Source of the DNA: an uncultured Prevotella sp.
GTDB taxonomy: Bacteria > Bacteroidota > Bacteroidia > Bacteroidales > Bacteroidaceae
DNA length: 41,539 nucleotides
NCBI GenBank assembly: GCA_900314995.1
Contig: OMXK01000039.1
Location: 1-41,539, forward strand
Direction: 5' to 3'
Part shown: piece by piece, positions 1 to 9,176 of the stretch
Position numbering within the stretch: position 1 is the stretch's first letter
How the letters are laid out: every line of letters starts with the position of its first letter
The notes under the pieces: model-generated
Database searches by the model: none
What the model saw: the letters and a program-made list of their open reading frames with translations, nothing else
What the model was told of the DNA's origin: nothing
Position numbers and translations under genes: made by a program

Positions 1-101
1 ATGGTGAGGGGAAAAATTGTGTCAATGAAACAAGAATTTGTGCCAATGACTCGTTTTGGCAGCTTTTTACTGATAATTCTCGGAGAAAAAAAGGATTATC
101 A

Positions 102-800
102 TTATTCGACAAGACCTTTAGCAATCAATACGGGCAGGATGTTTGCCGCAGACTGCCGTTTCTTCTTTTTGCTGACGGCCATATAACGCTCTAACAGATG
201 ATAATCGTCGACCAATAAGTATTGTATATACTCATCATTCATATAAGTAACAGAATAGCATCCGTTAGGGTCAGGATCTCCATCAATGAAGAAACAGCGA
301 CACTTCCGCAAATTATCCGAGACCAGATCAATTGTCCAGGATGTAACACCTAACGCTATGCTAAACCCAAAAGGAACAAGATAGCCGGTGACATCAAGGC
401 ACATCTCCGTCAGAATGGTTGCCATGTTGCTGCGAACGATGGCCATGCCAAGCATATTCCCGTTATAACGGAAAGCTCTGACATAGTTCCTTGTATCGAG
501 AGGTGCATTGTTATAACGTAGGTTACGGCAATTCACAAATATCCATTTCCCATAACTGACGGCAAACGCCTGATCCTTCAGTATCTTGTCAGCTACTTTA
601 TCACCTGTTTTTATCTTATAGCCATTGCTCTTATACTCTAACTGGCACAGTTGGTGCGAACGTCCTTTAACAAGAGAATCTACAGGTACCCACTTGTCTG
701 CTACATAATCAGCATAGGTCATGCAATACTTTGCCACGTCACCTGCCATACTCACCATAGGGAGTACATACACGATTATCAATATCAATGTCTTCCGCAT
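102..800 (-). CDS. Secreted hypothetical protein, 232 aa
   Basis: The protein opens with a clear signal peptide (MRKTLILIIVYVLPMVSMAG), so export is expected. The mature part has a tyrosine-rich N-terminus (YCMTYADYVADKW), a hydrophobic stretch near residues 140-160 (LVPFGFSIALGVTSWTIDLV), and a polar tail ending KKKKRQSAANILPVLIAKG. It resembles uncharacterised Prevotella exported proteins; I cannot name a family or function. I start it at the ATG at 800, not at the longer in-frame start near 830, because a TAnnTTTG promoter box lies at 828-835 and would overlap the longer start. It is divergent from the AraC-type gene at 972, which might control it; that link is inference. Confidence 0.75.
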   Translation of the reverse strand: MRKTLILIIVYVLPMVSMAGDVAKYCMTYADYVADKWVPVDSLVKGRSHQLCQLEYKSNGYKIKTGDKVADKILKDQAFAVSYGKWIFVNCRNLRYNNAPLDTRNYVRAFRYNGNMLGMAIVRSNMATILTEMCLDVTGYLVPFGFSIALGVTSWTIDLVSDNLRKCRCFFIDGDPDPNGCYSVTYMNDEYIQYLLVDDYHLLERYMAVSKKKKRQSAANILPVLIAKGLVE

Positions 801-827
801 GTTTCTGTCATATACTTTTATCGTTGG

Positions 828-835
828 CAAAGATA
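828..835 (-). promoter_or_regulatory. Minus-7 promoter box TATCTTTG
   Basis: Reverse-strand TATCTTTG matches the Bacteroidetes TAnnTTTG box and lies 27 bp before the ATG at 800. No TTTG minus-33 box at the usual spacing was found. It decides the start choice of the downstream gene. Confidence 0.55.
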
Positions 836-941
836 CAATAAAAACCCCAGACAGTTTATGTCAATTAGACAAAAATTGTATCATTTAAACAAATTCACAT
901 AAAAATGAGATGGCGTGAGGCGTTTATTTGGTCTTTATTCG

Positions 942-949
942 TATCTTTG
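942..949 (+). promoter_or_regulatory. Minus-7 promoter box TATCTTTG
   Basis: Forward TATCTTTG lies 22 bp before the ATG of the AraC-family gene. A TTTG occurs at 927-930, but 11 bp is too close for a standard minus-33 box. Confidence 0.5.
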
Positions 950-971
950 TAGAGCAAAACGATAAAAAGTC

Positions 972-2015
972 ATGATAGATACCCGATTCTTGTCTGTTTT
1001 CTTAAGCGGAATAGCGACAGCATACTTTGCATTGTCAGCCTATTTTCTGTTCCGAAGAAAGGAATCATCGCGACTGCAAATAGTCGTTGGATGCATCTTC
1101 CTTCAGTGGACTGTGCTTAACCTGAAAGACTTTATCTTTACACAATACGATGCAAGCAGTCAGGTTTTGCAAGATATTGTCGTCCTTCTCGATGGTACGT
1201 CACTTATAGGCTACACTTTTTTATTATGCGAGCTTATCCGTCCCAGATGGGCTACATGGAGGAAGGCACTGGGCATGCTGTTGGTGTATATTCCCTTCTT
1301 TATCCTATACGCAGTTTGGCCATCACAAACGGTCATAAACTGTTATCTCGTATGTCTGACCATTGCTGGAACAGTTATCTTCTTTGTCTGGCTGAGACAG
1401 GCACTAACATATGCGAAGTATATCCGAGACAACTTCTCGAACATTGACGATACCGATATTTCATGGCTGAGAATAGTAGCCTTGTTCTTTGTGATCTGCC
1501 AACTGATATGGGTCGCCATTTCAATCATCCGCGTTCCTCTGGCCGACAGTCTATATTACGCATCATCTATCATCCTATGGCAGTACACATTGGAGCGCAT
1601 TCTCCATCAGAAGCCTGTCGATATGGAGCCGCTTGTCATTGAGCCTGCAGCTGGGGAAGGCAGATTCTACGCCTTTGAGGATACACTTCCTAAAATGATG
1701 GAGCAGGAAGGACTCTACCTCAATCCCCAATTGTCGATTAAGGATCTGGCTACTCATGTAGGTACCAACCGCACTTACCTGAGCGACTACTTCGTCAACG
1801 TCTTGCAAACCACTTTCTACGACTATATCAACAGCCTGCGCATAGAGAAGAAGAGTATCCCGTTGATGCAGGAACATCCCGACTATACCATAGAACGCAT
1901 CGCGACAGAAAGTGGATTCAATTCAATTTCCACTTTCCACCGTTCGTTCCAGAAGTTGAAAGGAATGTCACCTGGCACATACAAAAAGAAGATGAACGCC
2001 ATCCGTCACTCCTAA
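972..2015 (+). CDS. Membrane-anchored AraC-family transcriptional regulator, 347 aa
   Basis: The N-terminal two thirds contain six or seven hydrophobic segments (about residues 5-27, 37-55, 66-85, 97-115, 122-142, 165-187 and 190-207). The last roughly 110 residues form an AraC/XylS DNA-binding domain. Its first helix-turn-helix is around SIKDLATHVGTNRTYLSDYF. The second is the family signature ending TIERIATESGFNSISTFHRS, followed by FQKLKGMSPGTYKKK. This architecture is known in Bacteroidetes, where an integral membrane sensor is fused to an AraC output. The ligand is unknown. It would bind DNA while held at the inner membrane. The divergent secreted protein (102-800) is a candidate target; that is inference. 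Confidence 0.88.
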   Translation: MIDTRFLSVFLSGIATAYFALSAYFLFRRKESSRLQIVVGCIFLQWTVLNLKDFIFTQYDASSQVLQDIVVLLDGTSLIGYTFLLCELIRPRWATWRKALGMLLVYIPFFILYAVWPSQTVINCYLVCLTIAGTVIFFVWLRQALTYAKYIRDNFSNIDDTDISWLRIVALFFVICQLIWVAISIIRVPLADSLYYASSIILWQYTLERILHQKPVDMEPLVIEPAAGEGRFYAFEDTLPKMMEQEGLYLNPQLSIKDLATHVGTNRTYLSDYFVNVLQTTFYDYINSLRIEKKSIPLMQEHPDYTIERIATESGFNSISTFHRSFQKLKGMSPGTYKKKMNAIRHS

Positions 2016-2025
2016 CACAAATTCA

Positions 2026-2502
2026 TTATTTCTTTGACTTCACCTCGTAGAGCACCTGAAGCGTTGGGGTATAGGTATTTTCGAGGGTGAGGGTGATGAA
2101 ACCGCCATCGGTCTCGAACTTGGCCACCTTGTGATCATCGCCGTGCTTGGGCATGTTGGGCCAGGTGCCCAACTCCTTCTCAAAGTCGTCACGCATCTGC
2201 TGCCACAGTTGTCTGGTACTGTCGTTGGTTGAGATCTGGTAGTTCTCCTGGAGTGCCTGCAGCACACCACCCTTCTGAGCCAGCATCAGTCGGTAGTTAG
2301 CTGTCGGATTAGCCATCACCACCCGGGTGAAAGCCGAGTCGGTCTTGGCAGAATCCACCGCAAAGCCTCGCTGCAGCAAAGAGTCGCAGAACGCCGAGAA
2401 CGGCATCGACATCGACAATCCACGATACTTCAAATCCTTCTCTCCGCCACTACAAGCACCTAGTGCCACAACGGCCACAAGGGCCAGAATTAACTTTTTC
2501 AT
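2026..2502 (-). CDS. Small lipoprotein, 158 aa, unknown function
   Basis: A type II signal peptide ends in the lipobox LGAC-SGG, so the mature protein is lipid-anchored at the cysteine near residue 17. The rest is about 140 soluble residues with alternating beta-type segments (GGFITLTLENTYTPTLQVLYEV at the C-terminus) and no motif I recognise. It is convergent with the AraC-family gene (10 bp gap) and divergent from the TonB-dependent receptor, sharing an 88-bp intergenic region with it. Expression coupled to the receptor is possible but unproven. Confidence 0.8.
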   Translation of the reverse strand: MKKLILALVAVVALGACSGGEKDLKYRGLSMSMPFSAFCDSLLQRGFAVDSAKTDSAFTRVVMANPTANYRLMLAQKGGVLQALQENYQISTNDSTRQLWQQMRDDFEKELGTWPNMPKHGDDHKVAKFETDGGFITLTLENTYTPTLQVLYEVKSKK

Positions 2503-2527
2503 ACGCTACATGATTAATTATTTGGGG

Positions 2528-2560
2528 CAAAATTACGAAAAATATAGCAGAATACACAAA
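2528..2560 (-). promoter_or_regulatory. Promoter of the 2026-2502 lipoprotein
   Basis: Reverse-strand minus-7 TAATTTTG is at 2528-2535 and minus-33 TTTG at 2557-2560, spaced 21 bp. This fits the Bacteroidetes consensus. The ATG follows 26 bp downstream at 2502. Confidence 0.6.
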
Positions 2561-2577
2561 TACTTCGATTTTTTTTA

Positions 2578-2585
2578 TACCTTTG
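2578..2585 (+). promoter_or_regulatory. Minus-7 box TACCTTTG of the TonB-dependent receptor
   Basis: Forward TACCTTTG ends only 5 bp before the ATG at 2591, so the transcript would start at or next to the start codon. No minus-33 TTTG is visible at standard spacing. Confidence 0.5.
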
Positions 2586-2590
2586 CACGG

Positions 2591-4648
2591 ATGTTTGTAC
2601 TAAGCACGATACTCTCAGCCCTGTCACTCATCGCGATTACAGAAGAGGACTCCATCCGCACAGAGCGACTGGAGGAGGTGGTTGTCACTTCTAATTCTGC
2701 CCGTCAACGTATCCAGAACGTGCAGACGGGAGCCGAGGTGCTACAGATAGAAGACCTGACTTCGGCACCTCAGTTGTTCGGCGAGAACGACATCATACGC
2801 AGTATCCAACTGTTGCCGGGCGTGAAGTCAGAAAGCGATGCCTCCAGCAGTTTCCAGGTACGCGGCGGCACATCGGCCCAGAATCAGGTGCTCTTCGATA
2901 ATGCCCCTGTCTACAATGTAGGCCACATGGCCGGACTCTTCTCGGCCTTCAACGACGATGCGCTGGCCTCAGCCACACTCTACAAAGGACTTTTGCCGGC
3001 ACAATACGGCGGCGCCTCATCAGCCGTGCTCGACATCACCGGACGTACTGGCAGCAAATCTGAATGGCACGGCGGGGCAACCATCGGACTGCTCTCGGCA
3101 AAAGGCACCATCGAAGGGCCGATCATCAAGGATAAACTATCGTTCCTAGTCACAGCCCGACGAACTTATATGGACATGTTCCTGAAGTTGTCGAACGATT
3201 TCAAGGACAACACCCTCTACTTCTATGACGTCAACGCCAAGTTGGACTGGACACTCAATGACCGCAACCAGCTGTTCCTGACCTTCTTCACGGGCTACGA
3301 CAAGACGGCTATCGACAAGATGGTAGACATCCGCTGGGGCAATATGACCACCAGTCTGAAGTGGCTCCACCATTTCAATGGCGACTCCAACTCGCAGACC
3401 ACCTTATTCTATAGTAACTACCTGACGGATAACGGTGTAGACTTCGTAGGCTTCAATTTGTCGTATAAAGGTCACATCCGTCAGGGAAGTCTGAGGCAGG
3501 ACTTCAACTTGGCGCTGGGAAGGCATCAGCTGAAAGCCGGATTCCAGACATCGCTCTTCAGTGTGAAGTCGGCTGAATGGCAGATCGTCAGCAAATACGA
3601 GAGAGAAGAGCGCCGTGCCTGGGAGAATGCCGTATGGCTAAACGATACGTTTGAGTTCAACGAACAACTGACGGCCTCTCTCGGCCTGCGGTTGAACACC
3701 TTCTCGCCCCTCGGCGGTTCGTTGTATTACGACATCGCACCAGATGGAACCATCGACTGGTACTACAACTACGGGAAGAACGAGATCGTAAAGACCCACG
3801 TCACTTTGGAGCCCAGAGCAAGCATCAGCTATCAGCCCACTCACGAGACGAGCATCAAGTTGGGCTATGCCCGTACCTCCCAGAATCTCCACGCCCTACG
3901 CAACCAGAGCACCACGACACCCTTCGACCGTTATGCCATCAGCAGCAACATCATAAAGCCCGAGATAGCAGACCAGGTGAGCGCAGGCTTCTACCTGATG
4001 ACTCCAGACCAGAACTACGACTTCTCGGCAGAGGCATACTACAGGAAGACGGACAACGTGATAGACTATCGCGACGGGAAATCCTTCGGCAGCGAGATAG
4101 AGCTGGAGCGACTGGTGTTGCCCGGCGAAGGAAAGAGCTACGGTGTGGAACTGTGTGCCCGCAAGAACATGGGGAAACTGACAGGTTGGCTAGCCTACAC
4201 CCTTGCATGGTCGAAGACCCGTATTGAGGGCATCAACGGCGGCAACTGGTACGATGCCAACAACGACCGTCGCCACGACATCAACATCGTGGCAATGTAC
4301 AGGCTATCAGACAGATGGACCTTCAATGCAGCCTGGGTGTTCAACAGCGGCCAGGCCTTCACAGCCCCCAGCGCCAAGTATCAGATGATTGACAACTGGA
4401 TATACTACTATTCAGAGCGCAACGGCTATCGTGCCCCAGACTATCACCGTATGGACATCAGTGCCGTTTGGACAAAGAAGCGGTCGTGGTGTACTCAGCA
4501 GTGGGTATTCGGCATCTATAATTTATATAATAGGTATAACCCCTACCTCATCAACTTCGAAGACAGCGAGAACGGTGCCCGCACCAGAGCCGTACAGTAC
4601 TCACTCTTCGGCATCGTGCCGTCAGTGGCATTTAACATCAAATTCTGA
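2591..4648 (+). CDS. TonB-dependent outer membrane receptor, 685 aa
   Basis: A hydrophobic leader (MFVLSTILSALSLIAI) is followed directly by the plug domain: LEEVVVTSNSARQRIQNVQ, then IRSIQLLPGVKSESDASSS, FQVRGGTSAQNQVLFDNAPV and the GHMAGLFSAFN region. The remainder is a 22-strand beta-barrel rich in alternating aromatic strands. It ends in a typical terminal strand, SVAFNIKF. The carboxypeptidase-like N-terminal domain common in SusC proteins is absent. Upstream in-frame codons exist back to 2327, but they overlap the divergent lipoprotein and its promoter, so I start at 2591. It precedes a DUF4249 lipoprotein by 6 bp, a pairing frequent in Bacteroidetes. The substrate is unknown; no SusD-like partner is present. 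Confidence 0.92.
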   Translation: MFVLSTILSALSLIAITEEDSIRTERLEEVVVTSNSARQRIQNVQTGAEVLQIEDLTSAPQLFGENDIIRSIQLLPGVKSESDASSSFQVRGGTSAQNQVLFDNAPVYNVGHMAGLFSAFNDDALASATLYKGLLPAQYGGASSAVLDITGRTGSKSEWHGGATIGLLSAKGTIEGPIIKDKLSFLVTARRTYMDMFLKLSNDFKDNTLYFYDVNAKLDWTLNDRNQLFLTFFTGYDKTAIDKMVDIRWGNMTTSLKWLHHFNGDSNSQTTLFYSNYLTDNGVDFVGFNLSYKGHIRQGSLRQDFNLALGRHQLKAGFQTSLFSVKSAEWQIVSKYEREERRAWENAVWLNDTFEFNEQLTASLGLRLNTFSPLGGSLYYDIAPDGTIDWYYNYGKNEIVKTHVTLEPRASISYQPTHETSIKLGYARTSQNLHALRNQSTTTPFDRYAISSNIIKPEIADQVSAGFYLMTPDQNYDFSAEAYYRKTDNVIDYRDGKSFGSEIELERLVLPGEGKSYGVELCARKNMGKLTGWLAYTLAWSKTRIEGINGGNWYDANNDRRHDINIVAMYRLSDRWTFNAAWVFNSGQAFTAPSAKYQMIDNWIYYYSERNGYRAPDYHRMDISAVWTKKRSWCTQQWVFGIYNLYNRYNPYLINFEDSENGARTRAVQYSLFGIVPSVAFNIKF

Positions 4649-4654
4649 AGATTC

Positions 4655-5455
4655 ATGAAACGATATCCCATAGCCCTTTTAGTCGTTCTAGGTATACTGA
4701 TGACCGCCTGCAAGAAAGACATCGAGATCGACTATCGCCAGGTGAGTCCGCTCTATGCAGTAGAAGCCTCCGTCTCGAACGAAGGGATGCAGGCTCGCAT
4801 CAGCCAGACGAACGACATGGACGACAACACGACCACCAGTAACATCAGCGGAGCCACTGTCGTCATCACGGGCAGCGACGGCACAAGCGTTACGCTGCCC
4901 TACGTCAGCAAAGGCATCTACAAATCGATGACCACCGGAATACCTGGAGTAACCTACACCATCGACATACAGATCGACGGCCATCACTTCACCTCATCGT
5001 CGACCATGCAGAAGATGCCGACCATCAATCAGTTCCACTTTATCTGGAAGCCCATCATGAAAGAACGTTTCCAGATGGCCGAATTGCTCTTTCAGGATAT
5101 CGCCAATGAAGACAACTGGTATTTCGTACACCTCTATCGTAACGGCAAAGGGTTCAGATGGGGCGTAAAGCGCGATGATGTGGATCCCAACAAAGAACTG
5201 CAGCAACTCTTCTCTTTCGCCAGAGAAGGCAGCGACGACAAAGACCTGCTCGTTGAAGGCGACAGGATGCACCTGGAACTGCGCAGCATCGACCAGAAGA
5301 CCTACGACTATTTCTACTCGATGCAGATGATGGACAATACCGGTACCAATCCTATCCAGAACTTCACAGGCGGATGTCTCGGCTATTTCTCAGCTTATAG
5401 TCAAGTGACCTACGACTGCGTGTTCCACGCAGCCGATGTTGAGGAGAAAGAATAG
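4655..5455 (+). CDS. DUF4249-family lipoprotein, 266 aa
   Basis: The N-terminus is a lipoprotein signal (LLVVLGILMTAC-KK), with cysteine at residue 19. The body matches the pattern I associate with DUF4249: an Ig-like N-terminal half with an SGATVVITGSDG segment, and a C-terminal half ending NFTGGCLGYFSAYS. Members usually follow a TonB-dependent receptor, as here (6-bp gap, same strand), so the pair probably forms one outer-membrane uptake unit. No ligand can be inferred. It converges with the 5458-5931 gene with only 2 bp between stop codons, so no room exists for a classical terminator. Confidence 0.85.
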   Translation: MKRYPIALLVVLGILMTACKKDIEIDYRQVSPLYAVEASVSNEGMQARISQTNDMDDNTTTSNISGATVVITGSDGTSVTLPYVSKGIYKSMTTGIPGVTYTIDIQIDGHHFTSSSTMQKMPTINQFHFIWKPIMKERFQMAELLFQDIANEDNWYFVHLYRNGKGFRWGVKRDDVDPNKELQQLFSFAREGSDDKDLLVEGDRMHLELRSIDQKTYDYFYSMQMMDNTGTNPIQNFTGGCLGYFSAYSQVTYDCVFHAADVEEKE

Positions 5456-5457
5456 AT

Positions 5458-5931
5458 CTATGAGGATGCCAGCTTCCGGATGGTGATCGTAACCGTCACC
5501 CCATAATCATCGCTGACATACTGTATCACGACAGTATCATCTGTAAACGATAGCACCTGGGCAAGAATCTTTCGCTTGCCACCATCTTCGCTTGAGAACT
5601 CCAGCCTCAGATTGTTATTATCACATTGATAATTGCCCTCTAAAATGATATCGCCATCCTTATCTGTCGAAAGGAAAGTGCCTTTCCGCACCATCCCATT
5701 ATAGGTGCCGTCATCATGGAACACAAAACGGTCGTAGGTAAAATTCTGTGGTCCCAGATCCGTTTCACCCTCAATAACGACATCACCTTCACCCCATCCA
5801 CGCTGCCAGGTTCCGACAATCTGTTCGCCCAGGCGACGCCCGTCGTCATCGCCAGAACCGCAGCCGATGAGAAAAAACAGGGCAGCCACACAAGCTGCCC
5901 TGCATAAGAATATCACGTATTTACTTAACAT
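5458..5931 (-). CDS. Lipocalin-like lipoprotein, 157 aa
   Basis: The signal sequence ends in the lipobox LIGC-GSG, so the protein is lipid-anchored. The mature part has a GTWQRGW motif followed by beta-strand-rich sequence ([36 protein letters not shown]). This resembles the small lipocalin-like lipoproteins of Bacteroidetes; the exact family is uncertain. The true ATG is at 5931; a longer reading begins with TTG at 5937. The start overlaps the asd stop by 11 bp. An intrinsic terminator hairpin (5872-5902) lies inside its signal-peptide codons, so read-through from asd should be limited. I see no separate promoter. Confidence 0.75.
   Translation of the reverse strand: MLSKYVIFLCRAACVAALFFLIGCGSGDDDGRRLGEQIVGTWQRGWGEGDVVIEGETDLGPQNFTYDRFVFHDDGTYNGMVRKGTFLSTDKDGDIILEGNYQCDNNNLRLEFSSEDGGKRKILAQVLSFTDDTVVIQYVSDDYGVTVTITIRKLASS
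5872..5902 (-). terminator. Intrinsic terminator of asd inside the next gene
   Basis: On the reverse strand CAGGGCAGC pairs with GCTGCCCTG (9 bp, 7-nt loop) and is followed by six T. It starts 19 bp past the asd stop and lies within codons for the signal peptide of the 5458-5931 lipoprotein (residues [11 protein letters not shown]). Confidence 0.8.
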
Positions 5932-6934
5932 TTCCAACCTTTACCAGATACTCTGCAATCTGCACGGCATTCAGAGCAGCGCCCTTGCGGATCTGATCGC
6001 CAGAGAGCCAGAAGGTAAGACCACAATCATCGCTGAGATCCTTGCGGATACGACCTACGTAGACATCATCCTTGCCTGCTGTCTCGAGCGGCATGGGATA
6101 AGTCAGGGTTGAAGGATCATCCTTCAATGTGCAACCAGGGGCAGCAGCGATAGCCTTCTGAGCCTCCTCGACGCTGATGGGACGCTCGGTCTCGATCCAT
6201 ACAGACTCTGAGTGGGAACGCAACGAACTGACACGAACACACATGGCCGAACACTTGGCATCGGTATGCATGATCTTGCGTGTCTCGTTGTACATCTTCA
6301 TCTCCTCTTTCGTGTATCCATTAGGCTGGAACACATCAATCTGCGGAATCACGTTATAGGCGAGTTGGTGAGCAAACTTCTTGATGGTCTTCACCTCACC
6401 CTCTTCTACCATCTCCTTATACTGCTGCTGCAGTTCAGCCATTGCTGCGGCACCGGCACCAGAAGCACTCTGATAGCTGGCAACATGGATGCGCTTGATA
6501 TGGGAGAGGTTCTCCAGCGGCTGGAGCGCCACTACCATCATGATTGTGGTACAGTTAGGATTGGCGATGATGCCACGAGGACGGTTCAGGGCATCCTCAG
6601 CATTGCACTCAGGCACTACGAGGGGCACATCCTCATCCATACGGAAAGCAGAAGAGTTGTCGATCATCACAGCACCATACTTCGTAATGGTCTCTGCAAA
6701 CTCCTTGGAGGTTCCTGCACCTGCAGAGGTGAAGGCGATATCAACATCCTTAAAGTCATCATTATGCTGAAGCAGTTTCACCTCAATCTCCTTACCTTTG
6801 AACGTGTACTTACGGCCAGCACTACGCTCTGAGCCAAACAATACCAGTTCATCCATCGGGAAATTTCTCTCATCGAGAATCCGCAGGAACTCCTGTCCTA
6901 CGGCTCCACTTGCACCTACAATTGCTACTTTCAT
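5921..6934 (-). CDS. asd: Aspartate-semialdehyde dehydrogenase, 337 aa
   Basis: This enzyme reduces aspartyl phosphate to aspartate semialdehyde with NADPH in the cytoplasm, the branch point to lysine/diaminopimelate, threonine and methionine. The NADP-binding loop GASGAVGQ is at residues 7-14. The active-site cysteine is Cys128 in IIANPNCTT, and the acid/base histidine is in [10 protein letters not shown]. Length is normal for the family. It is followed by a terminator (5872-5902) embedded in an overlapping lipoprotein gene, and is divergent from the antiporter gene at 7037. Confidence 0.97.
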   Translation of the reverse strand: MKVAIVGASGAVGQEFLRILDERNFPMDELVLFGSERSAGRKYTFKGKEIEVKLLQHNDDFKDVDIAFTSAGAGTSKEFAETITKYGAVMIDNSSAFRMDEDVPLVVPECNAEDALNRPRGIIANPNCTTIMMVVALQPLENLSHIKRIHVASYQSASGAGAAAMAELQQQYKEMVEEGEVKTIKKFAHQLAYNVIPQIDVFQPNGYTKEEMKMYNETRKIMHTDAKCSAMCVRVSSLRSHSESVWIETERPISVEEAQKAIAAAPGCTLKDDPSTLTYPMPLETAGKDDVYVGRIRKDLSDDCGLTFWLSGDQIRKGAALNAVQIAEYLVKVGNVK

Positions 6935-6969
6935 CTTACCTTTTTCTATTTTAGTTCGGAATTTGGCTG

Positions 6970-6977
6970 CAAAATTA
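6970..6977 (-). promoter_or_regulatory. Minus-7 box TAATTTTG of asd
   Basis: Reverse-strand TAATTTTG lies 35 bp before the asd ATG. No clear minus-33 TTTG was found. Confidence 0.5.
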
Positions 6978-7020
6978 CAACTTTTCTTTTAATCTGTGAA
7001 CATCTGTGCCAAAAAAATCG

Positions 7021-7028
7021 TACCTTTG
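7021..7028 (+). promoter_or_regulatory. Minus-7 box TACCTTTG of the antiporter operon
   Basis: Forward TACCTTTG lies 8 bp before the ATG at 7037, giving a very short or absent leader. No clear minus-33 box. Confidence 0.5.
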
Positions 7029-7036
7029 CACTCAGA

Positions 7037-9169
7037 ATGACACTATTGGCTTCATATTTACCAATCACCGACCCCACATTAGTCTTCTTTGTGGTGCTGA
7101 TGATTATTTTGTTTGCGCCAATTGTGATGAGTAAACTGCGTATTCCGCATATCATCGGCATGGTGCTGGCTGGTATCGTCATCGGACAATACGGTTTCAA
7201 CATCCTAGAGCGCGACAACTCTTTCGAACTGTTCGGACGCGTGGGACTCTATTATATTATGTTCTTGGCAGGATTGGAGATGGACATGGAAGGTGTGAAG
7301 AAGAACTCCCGACATTTTATCATCTTCGGCCTGCTCACCTGCTTTGTACCCTTTTTGCTTACCTATATCATGGCTAAGACGATGCTGGGCTACTCCCATC
7401 CAGCCTCGTTCCTTTTAGGCTGTATCATGGCGTCGAACACGCTGATAGCCTACCCCATCATCGGGCGCTATGGTCTGCAGCGTCATCCCAGCGTCAGCCT
7501 CAGCGTAGGTTCGTCGATGATCTCGCTGTTCATGGCACTGGTGATGCTTGCGGCCCTCTCAGGAGCCTTTACCGAAGGCAGCAGCTGGTCATTCTGGCCA
7601 TTATTCATCCTGAAGTTCGTGGCTTTCTGTATAGGTAGCGTTTACCTGATTCCAAAGGTAACGCGATATTTCCTGCGCCGATACAGCGACGCCGTGATGC
7701 AGTATATCTTTGTACTGGGAATCATGTTTCTCAGTGCAGCCCTCACCTCAGCCATCGGCCTTGAAGGCATCTTCGGCGCCTTCTTCTCCGGATTGATCCT
7801 CAACCGCTATATCCCCCATGTGTCGCCGCTGATGAACCGCATCGAGTTTATCGGCAACGCGCTGTTCATCCCCTATTTCCTGATAGGTGTGGGTATGCTC
7901 ATCAATGTGCGGACCATTTTCTCCGGACTCGACATGGTGTGGACAGTATTCCTTATCGTATTCTTCGGAACCTTCGGCAAGGCTCTGGCAGCCTATATCT
8001 CCAGTTTGCTGTTCCGGCTGACGAAAGCCGATGGCAATATGATGTTCGGCCTCACTTCTGCCCATGCTGCCGGAGCCATCGCTATGGTAATGGTGGGCAT
8101 GCGCCTCGAGGTGGCGCCAGGCCAATATCTCATCAACGACATCATGCTCAATGGTGTAGTGATGATGATTCTCTTTACCTGTGTAATCAGTACCCTGATG
8201 ACTGAGCATGCCGCCAAGCAGATCATCATTCAGGAGAAAGCCCACCTTCAGGCAGATATGCCAAAGGACGATGACGAGAAGATTCTGCTCTGCGTGAAAT
8301 ACCCAGAGATCGCCCCGCAATTGCTCTATCTGTCGCTACTGTTGCGTAACCCAAGACTAAACCGTGAACTGGTTGCACTCAACGTCGTGTATGACGACCA
8401 GCATAGTAATACCGCTCGTGAACAGGGAATACGGCTCCTTGAGCAACTGCAGCTGCAGGCCAGTGCATCGGAAGTGAAAGTGCAGACCCAGGTAAGACTG
8501 TCGACGAATATCGCCAATGGTATCAAACATGCATTCCGGGAATTTGCCTGTTCGGAGATTATCATGGGTATGCACGTTCATACCGATATCAATCCACGAT
8601 TCTGGGGAGAGTTTATCCAGAGTCTCTATAACGGTCTGAATCGCCAGATTATCCTGTCACGTTTCGTACAGCCTATGTCAACGCTGAGACGTATTCAAGT
8701 GGCAGTTCCCTCTCGGGCAGAGTTTGAGCCAGGATTCCACAGATGGCTGGAGCGTTTGTGCCGCCTGGCAGGACAGTTGGACTGCCGCATTCAGTTTCAT
8801 GGACGTAACGAGTCGCTGGTGCTGATAGCGGAGTATATCAACAATCGTCATCCAAATGTCAGGGTGGAATACACCTCCATGGCGCATTGGAATGAATTGC
8901 CCCAACTGGCCTCGGGCATTTCCGAAGACCATCTGTTTGTCGTTGTTACAGCCCGTAAGGGTACCATCTCCTACAAGACAGCACTGGAGCGACTGCCAGA
9001 CGAACTACAGAAATACTTCTCTGGCAAGAACCTGATGATTGTATTCCCCGATCAGTATGGTGAGCAGAAGGAAGACCGCATGAGTTTCACCGAAGCCCAG
9101 CACCATGAGGAGAAGAGTATCTATGATACCATTCTGCGCTGGATACATGAGAAGAAATTGAAAAATTAA
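7037..9169 (+). CDS. CPA2-family cation:proton antiporter, 710 aa
   Basis: The first roughly 390 residues contain about a dozen transmembrane segments of the Na+/H+ exchanger (Kef/CPA2) type, including [20 protein letters not shown] near the start and an [20 protein letters not shown] core helix. The C-terminal 300 residues are cytoplasmic and resemble two universal-stress-protein-like halves ([20 protein letters not shown] and [20 protein letters not shown]). I see no TrkA-N nucleotide-binding motif. It should exchange Na+ or K+ for protons at the inner membrane; the ion is not determinable here. It is followed 7 bp later by lolD, so co-transcription is likely. Confidence 0.88.
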   Translation: MTLLASYLPITDPTLVFFVVLMIILFAPIVMSKLRIPHIIGMVLAGIVIGQYGFNILERDNSFELFGRVGLYYIMFLAGLEMDMEGVKKNSRHFIIFGLLTCFVPFLLTYIMAKTMLGYSHPASFLLGCIMASNTLIAYPIIGRYGLQRHPSVSLSVGSSMISLFMALVMLAALSGAFTEGSSWSFWPLFILKFVAFCIGSVYLIPKVTRYFLRRYSDAVMQYIFVLGIMFLSAALTSAIGLEGIFGAFFSGLILNRYIPHVSPLMNRIEFIGNALFIPYFLIGVGMLINVRTIFSGLDMVWTVFLIVFFGTFGKALAAYISSLLFRLTKADGNMMFGLTSAHAAGAIAMVMVGMRLEVAPGQYLINDIMLNGVVMMILFTCVISTLMTEHAAKQIIIQEKAHLQADMPKDDDEKILLCVKYPEIAPQLLYLSLLLRNPRLNRELVALNVVYDDQHSNTAREQGIRLLEQLQLQASASEVKVQTQVRLSTNIANGIKHAFREFACSEIIMGMHVHTDINPRFWGEFIQSLYNGLNRQIILSRFVQPMSTLRRIQVAVPSRAEFEPGFHRWLERLCRLAGQLDCRIQFHGRNESLVLIAEYINNRHPNVRVEYTSMAHWNELPQLASGISEDHLFVVVTARKGTISYKTALERLPDELQKYFSGKNLMIVFPDQYGEQKEDRMSFTEAQHHEEKSIYDTILRWIHEKKLKN

Positions 9170-9176
9170 ACGAGTT

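Noticed and set aside
1-186. Short open frame at the window start
   Set aside because: It overlaps the 3' end of the 102-800 gene in antisense, has no promoter box or recognisable sequence, and 1-101 shows no other feature.
2040-2270. Arg/Ser/Pro-rich frame inside the 2026-2502 lipoprotein
   Set aside because: Shadow frame of a gene with a clear lipoprotein signal and promoter.
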